Source of the DNA: Nothopassalora personata
Taxonomy: Eukaryota > Ascomycota > Dothideomycetes > Mycosphaerellales > Mycosphaerellaceae
DNA length: 64,000 nucleotides
Assembly: GCA_033816765.1 (NCBI GenBank)
Contig: CM066287.1
Location: forward strand, 62,001-126,000
Reading direction: 5' to 3'
Positions within the stretch are counted from its first letter, which is position 1, and each line of letters starts with the position of its first letter. Below the pieces are notes generated by a model, which was not told the origin of the DNA, did not search any database, and saw nothing but the letters and a program-made list of their open reading frames with translations. This document shows, in pieces, positions 41,852 through 49,994 of the stretch. The position numbers and the translations under genes are program-made.

Positions 41852-42226
41852 TGTCTACCAACCACCCTATGTAGGCCTGTCCGAGTTGTGGTGGTATGGA
41901 GCGGTGCTTGCGTAAGCAGGGGTATTTGCCGGTCCTGGGACCGGGAAATCAGGTCACGTGACGAGCAGCGCAGTAGCCAGATAAAACAAGAGGATTGGCG
42001 GACCCTAAACCCCTATACCCTCTACTCGAGAGGTATGAATTGAATTGTTGCCTTGATGCTACGCTTACAATACTCAACTGCGCAGTATATATCTCAATGG
42101 CCATACCAGGTCCTGCTGGCTTGCCCAAATGTCCAATCAAACCTAAATGAAAAAGGGGCAAGTTGGACCCAAGGGACCCCTTCCCAAACCCAAACCCAAG
42201 GTCAACACAACCCATTAGTCGTCAAT
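41852..42226 (-). repeat. 3' LTR of element C
   Basis: 375 bp. On the plus strand it starts TGTCTACCAACC and ends GTCAAT. Contains CACGTG at 41955-41960 and the near-palindrome at 41928-41953. Confidence 0.92.
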
Positions 42227-42700
42227 ATATCCTCCCCCATTACGAACCTGTCCTCAGGTTCCAAAGCAGTAAGCCCGGGCCTACCATTCAGCTTGACATA
42301 CAAGATGTCAGGCAATCCGTGATGGTGACGTCAATAATCCGCGACTCGCGCCCGTCGCACTGCGTTGACGTATGCCACGAGACTGGCGAGGGGTTGGGCA
42401 GCTATGTCAGCATCAATCGAACAGGCCAGATGGTCGAACAATGTAAGCGCCATTCATGAGACAAGTGAGTGTCAGTACCAGTAACCTGATAAATCCAAAG
42501 ACGAGTCCATCGCGTGGCCAGAAAGTGAGTCAAGGGAAGATAAGTGACCATAAGAAACAAGTAAGATCTAAGGACCAGAAGCACCCGTACCCGAAGCATC
42601 AACCAGAACCAGAACCAGAATCAGAACCAGAAACCCATAGGCTACAGCTGTAGCCGGAAATCAACCAGAAACCAGGAGCCCATAAACCCGCACCAACCAC
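42227..42700 (-). other. 3' untranslated region of element C
   Basis: The minus-strand purine run GGGGGAGGATAT next to the LTR is the likely polypurine tract. A (CCAGAA)n-like repeat occupies about 42600-42636. No gene is seen. Confidence 0.6.
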
Positions 42701-45604
42701 TCAGTTCCACTCATTCTCACACAACTCCTTTGTCCAGACCCACTCGTTGTCGTGGCCAACACCAATCTCACTAGACGCGTCCCCAAGTGGCTGGTTGGTG
42801 AAGTTCCCATGGTAGTTGCGGAAGACGTTCTCATCACGCCCTTCGCTTGTGAAGCACATCTGCTCGAGAGCAGTGACCAAGCTGAGCTGCTTGTCCATCA
42901 ACTTCACAGCTCGGACGCGCCATTCATGCATCTTCTTGTGGAAGAGCTCCGAGTCTGGGCGGACCGCAGCATCAAGCCACCTTCTAGCATCAAGGATGAC
43001 TTCGTTGTCGTTCCAGGACTTCAAACCCGCTAGGGCATCGGACAGGGGGCTGATGCCACTGAGGTGTACGGCCGCAGGGAAAGGATGGCCAGGTACTGGG
43101 CGTCGATACTCAAACCCTGCAGCGCTCTCACTTGGCGTCTTGAAGTCACGATGGAGGTCCATCACCTGGTGCATGCTCCAGCTTCTCTGGAGTTCAAGAT
43201 AGTCATCGTCGCGGATCGCGATAAAGCAAGGGTCAATCTGACGCAGCGTCTTCTTGTGTGCGGCCTGCCTCATTGGAACGCCTGCAGTGGTCACCCGCAT
43301 TTGCCCAGCGCTTAGGTCCTCTCTGAACCAGCTGATGCTGTTCTTGCTCAGGTAATTCTGAACCCCAACCGAGAAGAAACGCTTAAATCGGCCGTCTTCT
43401 ATGCAGTCGTTGATCTGGCACCACTGGATGAACTCTGCAGCATTCCCTTGCTTATGAAAACCGTGTAAAAACTCCGGCCCACTGGTGCCCTCTGAGTCAA
43501 GAGAGTACAGCATGTTGAGCCGGTTGCTAGTCCAGTAGTTTTCAATTTCGAGGTTCAAGTCGACCCCAGCATGCTGCACCATGGTGTTCGCATCACCCTC
43601 CTGATGAGCCCTGTCAAAGCTGAAAATCGTAGGCCTGGGGAAGGAGATGAACCGAGTGCAGTGTTGAGGGTGCAGCGCCACTTGCAAGAGCCACAGCCCG
43701 GGGTCTTGTCGCATGATCTGTTGGCTCAGAGAATACCACATGTTCTGGCAGACGCCGCCGTTGCTGACCTTGTTCAACTCTCGCAGGTGCCATCGGTACA
43801 CGTCGAATTCTCGACTCATCATCTCTCTGACTGTTTTAACCCGCGGCGCTAGTTCAGCGTCATTGTACCAGTACAGCATGTTGCCATTGATGTAGGTACC
43901 GGTGCCATCGAGATCGGCTTGGTCAGCTTCATCAATGCCAAATTTGTCGAGGATCTGATTGTAGTTGGCATGCGTGACGATGCCACTCGTGGTGCCGGCT
44001 TTGCCTCGAACACGGAGGCAGCCAAGCGGGTTGACAGTCTTCTGACCACGCTTGTCAGGGCGAAACCACGACCCATTCTTCACCTTGATAGCTGAAAAAC
44101 TCTTGCCTTCAAAGAGCCAGTCTTGGACCTTGAGCGCGCGCTCACACAGGGTATTGGTGGTGATACCGGGATTCGTGACGAAGTGGAGGGCCTTGTGGCA
44201 GAAATCTCGGACATGCTGATCGCACATCACAGCGCTAACCTTGCCATCCCTCTCAAGAACCTGCGAGACCGCATATTCGAGCATCTCAAGGCCCGCCATC
44301 CGGTGCTCAGGTAGCCAGTCAATGCCATCCACATCAATCGAGTTCCTGAACTTGATGCCACAGTACCGCTCATTGCAGGTGCAGTTGGCGCGCTTGATCC
44401 GGAGGGCCTCGTCTTCCTGCAGGATCTGATCCTTGAAGACTGATACATCCCTGATCACAGCCGAAGGTGACATGGTGAGTATCGGATTGCCACCCTCAGT
44501 CAGGGCCGGAGTGGATCGTGGGGTGCCAACCGGTGTACCCAGCGGACTGCCTTCGCGTATGGGTGCGCCGTCCAGCGTTCGGTTAGGCGAGGATTGAGCA
44601 GGCGCAGTCATGCCCTCACCTATGCTCTCGCTCATGCGGAGCTGCTCAAGTCGACTCGACTTGCGACCGCCTCTCGATGGGACTGCAGGCTGGGTAGAGG
44701 CTGGTGGAGTTGGCGTGGTAGTCTTTGCACGTCCTTTGCCTTTGCCACCCGGTGGTGGCTGAGTCTGTTGCTGGCCAGATGGTCCAGGTTGACCTGTGCT
44801 GTCCTCTGGGGACGCGGACTTCTCAGTGATAGTACCCTCCATGAAGTATGGAAGGCCATCCTCATAGACGGCTAGGCGGTGTCTTCTGATGATCTCCCTG
44901 CTCTCAGCCGACTGCGGATCAATGCTGCGTGCTTCAGCCTCCCTGTCGCACCGGGTAAGATCACCAGGCTCCAGAATTCGCTTGCGATCTATGCCCCTGC
45001 GGCCGATCCTCATACGCCAGATCAATGCCCTCTGAATTCTGCCAACAGCCTTGCTGTAGTCTGGGTACTTGTTGATGAAGGCCGTGAACTGGCGGCGCCC
45101 ACTGTCAGTGCTGCAAAGCTCGGAGATGACGCGTCGATCAAGAATCTTGTTGTCCATCTGCTGTGGCCAGTGGCGGGTAAGCGTGGCGCGAAGAGTCCTC
45201 TCTCGGTTACGAATCTCTGAACCGGTCTTGCGAATCTTGCCGACGATGGGAAACAAGACATCGAGCTTCCTGTTACCAAGGAATTCATCCTGGTAGGTCT
45301 TGCCCATGCCGCTCTCAACTTCCTCGAAAAACAGGTCAACCCAGACGGAGCAGTCTTCGAACACCTTCTCGAAGCCCTTGCAGAAGTCCTTCAACACCTC
45401 AACCCGCTTCTGAGGACTGAGCTCTCGGAACATGACATTAGCGGCGGACTTCGGCGTGTTCGTGTTGGCAAGGACATGCTTGACGTTGTCCGGCAAGCGA
45501 AGGGACTCGAACAAGGTCTGAGGTGGGCGGGTGAGCCCAGTAACAGTGCTAGTGAGCGCTGTGCTCGAGCCAGCCGGGCGTGACGATGGACCAGCTGAAG
45601 CCAT
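42701..45604 (-). CDS. third ORF of element C, unknown protein of 967 aa
   Basis: A full-length open frame downstream of pol, in the place where env lies in some LTR elements, but with no signal peptide or membrane helix. Residues about 1-240 are helical and basic (repeated R-R-x and I-R-N-R-E-R-T-L-R). About 265-390 is a Pro/Ser/Thr-rich low-complexity linker. From about 395 comes a folded-looking region with a Cys cluster (C-T-C-N-E-R-Y-C near 406), further Cys/His and many Trp residues. I recognise no domain. An intact 2.9-kb frame in an element with nearly identical LTRs argues for selection on the protein. Its likely promoter region (45605-46205) repeats LTR motifs, so it may be transcribed separately. 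Candidates such as a nucleic-acid-binding factor or an anti-silencing protein are speculation. Confidence 0.85.
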   Translation of the reverse strand: MASAGPSSRPAGSSTALTSTVTGLTRPPQTLFESLRLPDNVKHVLANTNTPKSAANVMFRELSPQKRVEVLKDFCKGFEKVFEDCSVWVDLFFEEVESGMGKTYQDEFLGNRKLDVLFPIVGKIRKTGSEIRNRERTLRATLTRHWPQQMDNKILDRRVISELCSTDSGRRQFTAFINKYPDYSKAVGRIQRALIWRMRIGRRGIDRKRILEPGDLTRCDREAEARSIDPQSAESREIIRRHRLAVYEDGLPYFMEGTITEKSASPEDSTGQPGPSGQQQTQPPPGGKGKGRAKTTTPTPPASTQPAVPSRGGRKSSRLEQLRMSESIGEGMTAPAQSSPNRTLDGAPIREGSPLGTPVGTPRSTPALTEGGNPILTMSPSAVIRDVSVFKDQILQEDEALRIKRANCTCNERYCGIKFRNSIDVDGIDWLPEHRMAGLEMLEYAVSQVLERDGKVSAVMCDQHVRDFCHKALHFVTNPGITTNTLCERALKVQDWLFEGKSFSAIKVKNGSWFRPDKRGQKTVNPLGCLRVRGKAGTTSGIVTHANYNQILDKFGIDEADQADLDGTGTYINGNMLYWYNDAELAPRVKTVREMMSREFDVYRWHLRELNKVSNGGVCQNMWYSLSQQIMRQDPGLWLLQVALHPQHCTRFISFPRPTIFSFDRAHQEGDANTMVQHAGVDLNLEIENYWTSNRLNMLYSLDSEGTSGPEFLHGFHKQGNAAEFIQWCQINDCIEDGRFKRFFSVGVQNYLSKNSISWFREDLSAGQMRVTTAGVPMRQAAHKKTLRQIDPCFIAIRDDDYLELQRSWSMHQVMDLHRDFKTPSESAAGFEYRRPVPGHPFPAAVHLSGISPLSDALAGLKSWNDNEVILDARRWLDAAVRPDSELFHKKMHEWRVRAVKLMDKQLSLVTALEQMCFTSEGRDENVFRNYHGNFTNQPLGDASSEIGVGHDNEWVWTKELCENEWN

Positions 45605-46205
45605 GATAACTAGGATTCACTATCAGTGAGATCGTAAGAGCTGGCTATCTCGTGGTGCCACTCTGGAGTGTTGGTAAGCTTTGAAAGCTTGGTATCGGGG
45701 TGGGCTTTGAAGGTCAAGGTCGTGAAGAGAGAGAGGCCAGAGAACCGTCTGATGTGTGGTGGTAGGTGGATGTGTTGGTGGTTCTGGTGATGGTGCTAGT
45801 GTTTGAAGAAAAAGAGAGGAAGTAGCAGGCAGAGAGCTGCGCTTAAGGATGCCTCTCAGCGTATGTCCCTGTGACCGTTGCAAGGCAGCAGCGCCGAGAC
45901 CGGTCTCATAAGTGGCAAGAGCAGTGCCATGGAGATCACACTGAAGGTCCGATGGCCCTGCATGTGACCGAAAACCAGTGCTGGTGACCACCTAGGTGAG
46001 CATTCGGCAGGGGGCATGCCACGCTGTCACGTGATCCGATTTACCGGTCCCGGGACCGGTAAATGTGACTCTACTAACTGAGGTCCAACCAAGGCAAGAA
46101 CACCCCATGAAGTGAAGTCCAGATAACCGAATCGGCTTAACAAACTGAAGGGCATGCGCAACACATGCCTAAGGGAAGTGAACTCCGTACGCCATTGCCA
46201 ACTGA
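45605..46205 (-). promoter_or_regulatory. intergenic region between pol and ORF3 of element C, possible internal promoter
   Basis: Contains a perfect 26-bp palindrome (46039-46064; core CCGGTCCCGGGACCGG) next to CACGTG (46028-46033). The LTRs carry the same pair of elements: near-palindrome 41928-41953 with CACGTG 41955-41960, and 53188-53213 with 53215-53220. Shared transcription-factor sites are inference. Confidence 0.5.
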
Positions 46206-49200
46206 TTAGTTCTCAGCCTCGATCCTGCTGAACTGTGAAATTTCGGCTGCAGAAAGGTCATGAGGCCTGACCCATAGCTTCTTGGATTCCGGTTCAGGAT
46301 ACGATCCCCTTTCGTCAATTCCTACAGGTAGCACGTCTTCGTCGGCGATGGGCTCGATCTCGTTCGAATCACTGCTGTCTTCGCTATCAGCGACTTCTCC
46401 CTCCCCCATTACGAGATCGATCCCATCATCCAGGCCTGGTACTCCTATGTTATCCGGGCGAAGCTCTGGAACTAGCTTAAGGTTTTCTCGTGCCTGAACT
46501 CCCTTCATTGGCGTGCCATCAAGTTCCTCAAGAATATAGGTACCAAACTTCCTGGAGACACTGGACACCCGATATGGACCTTGCCATCGGTAACCGATCT
46601 TGCGTGAGAAGTCATCCTTATATGGCTTGTCGAACCTCATGACAAGGTCGCCCTTCTGGAAACCAGCAAAGTCAACATTTCGGTGAGAATCGAAGTAGTC
46701 CTTGCTAAGTTCTCTTAGTCGCTTCCTTCGAGCATGCAGCTCTTCCAAACTAAGGTCTCGAGCCTGGAGTTGACGCGCACGTATGGCAAGCAGGTCCTCA
46801 GTCGTTCTCACCGATCCCCATTGATAATTCGCCCACGTCGGGTACTCAACCTCAATTGGCAGAATCGTGCGATGGCCATACAGGACCTGAGCCGGCGTCA
46901 TTCCAGTAGTACGACAGGTCGTGGTCCTATCAGCCCATAACACAGCGGGTACCCATTGCTCCCATCCGCGGTATGTGTTCCTTGTAAGCTTTGCTAACGC
47001 TGCAAGAATCGGACGGTGCCCAACCTCGACCGGAGCATTAGACTGCGGATGGTACGGTGATATTCGGATCCTTCGAACACCAAGTCCTACGAGCAACCGC
47101 TCAACCTCAGCCGCATGAACCGTAGCGTTATCAAGCACAATTTCAGCACAGCAGCCGTGCCTACAGAAGACATCTTCGTATAGAAACTTGGCAACTGTCT
47201 TCGAGCTGGGAGGTGCCCTTGTCACTCTAGCCTCGATCCAGTTGCTGAGTGCTTCGCGCGCAACTAGGAGGTATCCATTTTTGTGCACCTGGACGGGGTC
47301 CGAGTACCACTTCTCACCAATGACCTGAGGGCTCGATGAGTGAAGCTCACCAGCGCGCTGGTTGCCTTCGCGAAACCTACAAGGAGCACAACTTCGAACC
47401 CACGCAGAGACATCGGCGAAGCACCCGTCCCAGTAATACCGATCGGAAATAAGGTTGTACACGACCTCAGCGCTGCGATGACCGTGTCTTTCATGGCATT
47501 CTATGACGATCTCCTTCTGAGCCTCATCATCGTCAATCACAAGTTGCAACGGTGCTCCTCGGCGCTTCTGGAAGAACAGCAATTGGTCTCGGACAAAGAA
47601 GTTGACGCTCTTCTTCACCAGCCGCCGGTACTCAGCACGGGTAACACCATCGGGCCGGGTCCTGGTTTCTATAACCTGAGCAAGCTGCTGAGAGCCCTCA
47701 GAATATTGGTCCCCGAGATGTCGTGTTTTCTGGATTTCAACTGGATAGGTGTCGACCGGCTCCGGGTACCTGAACAGCTTATCATCAATCATCTGGTCGA
47801 CTTCGTCTTCGTCAGCTTTCCTGGGTTCTTGAGGTGTAGAGGGCCTTCGAGACAGGGCATCTGGGCCAGTGTGTCTAGTCCCCGCAACGTGCTTTACCTC
47901 GAACGTGAACAACCTGATCCATGCGACCCACCGGGCCATTGCCGAGTTTGGCAGGTCCGAAGCCGGCCGGTTAAGCTGCCATACAAGTGTCTTGGCATCA
48001 ACCTCAAGGACAAAATCAACGCCAGTGATATATCTCTGGATCTTCTTAAGCCCCTTAAGGACCCCAAGGCATTCCCGCTTCCCAGCATCATATCTGGATT
48101 CTGACGCGCTCCAGATTCCACTCTCATACCGCACCGGGTGACGCCGTCGGGTACTGTCCATTGATTCTTGAGAAACGATACATCCCCATCCAGTGCCGCT
48201 AGCATCAACTGAGACAAAGATGGACCCAGCACCAGGTGAGTAGCAGAGGGTAACTAAGGCTGGAGACTGCACAAGGTACCTAGCAACCTCTTCTTTTGAG
48301 AACTGCTCATTTTCTGTCCAGGTGAACTCGGCGTCCTTCTTCAGCAGTTTGTACATTGGTCGAGCGATGATAACGAACCAGGGAATCCATATCCGGAAGT
48401 ACACACACAGCCCCACATAGGTGCGGACCTCCTTGATACAGGTAGGCGTAGGCCAATCCAGGATCTTGGCCACAACCTTTGGGTCAGGATAGCGACCATC
48501 CGGGCCAGTAACGTACCCAACAATCTTGAGCTTTTCGTATAACCATTGGGATTTGCCTCCAGCAACTACCGCACCAGCTCTTTCCAGGTCAGCAAGAACC
48601 AGATCCAGGGAAACGATGTGCTCAACGACCCATTTTCTCAACCCAGGCTCTAGTTCGGCATTCCCATAGTCCTCAGTTGGTCCCTTAATACCGATGTCAT
48701 CGAGAAACGGCTTCGCTCGATGCGAGATATGATCAAGCAGAATCTTTGTTACCGCACGCACGAACTGAGCAACTGAATTGGTAGCTCCTTGAGGCAGAGT
48801 CGTGTTGCGTACTAGGCCAAGAGGGGTCATGAAGGCTGTTAAGTCCCGGCAGGACTCATCCAAAGTAATCTGATCATAACCTGAAAACAGGTCCACAAGT
48901 GAAGCGACTCGGCACCCGGCAAAATCCTCTGAGAAGCTATCCGTGTCCGGTGGAATGTTAGCATCGCGCATAGTAACCTCATTCAGGAGCACAGCTGAGT
49001 TGATCAACCGATATGGCACATCGCTTCCAGAGGCATCAACCTTCTTTGCGACCAGGAACCAGCTATTGGAATAAGCCCCTTGTGAGTATTCTAGGATGTT
49101 ATTCTTGATCCGGGCTCTAATCATGCGCTCAACAATTGCCCTAAGACTTGGGTGCAACCGGATAGGGCGTGCCTGCCATGGCCTATGAGGGACCGTGTTA

Positions 49201-49992
49201 ATCTTCTGAGGTGGCACGACGTCGTGCCTAATTTGCCTCATGTGACTGAAATCCCAAGCGAGGACTGCCTCCCGGTTGTAGAGCATCTCATCGAATAAGG
49301 CCCTTTCCATTGGCAATAGCTTGATGCCAACCTTGATTGAGGTAAGTCGTTCTGGAGTGATCCGGATACCTCGCTCAATACTTGAGAATTTCTTAGTCAA
49401 GTACTTCCCATCAAACGGACCTTGTCCTTCAGGCATCTTGGATTCCAGGTACAGTGCCCTGCGCTTCCATTCCATATCTCCCTCAACTCGTGATTCTGGG
49501 CGTTCGTGAACGCTCGCGTCCACTGGCTTTTTCTTGTCCGCCTTACGCTTGTACATCGTGAAGACCTGCGGCATCCTAATGTTAGCTATATGTAGGCCTG
49601 CTTGTTGCTTCCGTGCCTGAGCATTCAATGCAGATTGTCTCAGGATCTCGGAGGGCCAGTCCCCTTGAACTGAATAAACGTTAGCAATAGAATCTCCCTC
49701 AAACGCGCCTGTTCCAATTTCTGCAACTCGTTCCTTTGCTACAGCAGTCCTAAGCAATCCCAATAAGTGAGCTGAATGGTTGCTAGGCGTTAGAGCCTTG
49801 CCGGGTTCCTGCAGATGCGTCGTGTCGTGGTCGTATCCGTTTTCCTCACTATAGCTATTTACCGGTCCCGGGACCGGCAAATCAAAGTCCGAGGTTTCTC
49901 CGAGATAGTGCGAGAACCTCACTGATTTTGTCAAACCCGGCTTTAGCAAATCGGTGGGTTGAGCGCCGTAACTCAACCCACCATTCCATTTC
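46206..49992 (-). CDS. pol polyprotein of element C (RT, RNase H, integrase)
   Basis: The frame is open from about 50027, but that codon is GTG and no ATG stands near the start, so it must be expressed as a fusion by -1 frameshifting from gag (signal at 49953-49994). Domains by residue from 50027: reverse transcriptase about 290-480, with the active-site box as F-L-D-D rather than Y-x-D-D; RNase H about 600-720 (V-S-V-D-A-S-G-T-G-W-G); integrase zinc domain (H...H...C-A-P-C) about 850-885; a D,D,E catalytic core (V-L-D-N, then V-E-V-G-H-R); and a GPY-type end (Y-R-W-Q-G-P-Y-R-V). There is no chromodomain, unlike A, B and F; the tail is acidic. The order RT-RNase H-IN is that of Ty3/gypsy. Confidence 0.93.
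49857..49882. repeat. near-perfect 26-bp palindrome inside pol
   Basis: Same palindrome as 46039-46064 with one base different. Here it is also coding (L-P-V-P-G-P-V). Confidence 0.85.
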
Positions 49993-49994
49993 CC
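49953..49994 (-). promoter_or_regulatory. -1 ribosomal frameshift signal between gag and pol
   Basis: The minus-strand heptamer G-GGA-AAT (49994-49988) is in the correct gag phase (X XXY YYZ). It is followed by a 5-nt spacer (GGAAT) and an 11-bp perfect stem (GGTGGGTTGAG, 49982-49972, with CTCAACCCACC, 49963-49953) around an 8-nt loop. Gag stops five codons after the heptamer, inside the stem. A -1 slip leads directly into W-N-G-G-L-S-Y-G of pol. Confidence 0.88.

Noticed and set aside
42701..45604. env-like gene in element C
   Set aside because: The position fits but there is no signal peptide, membrane helix or cleavage motif.
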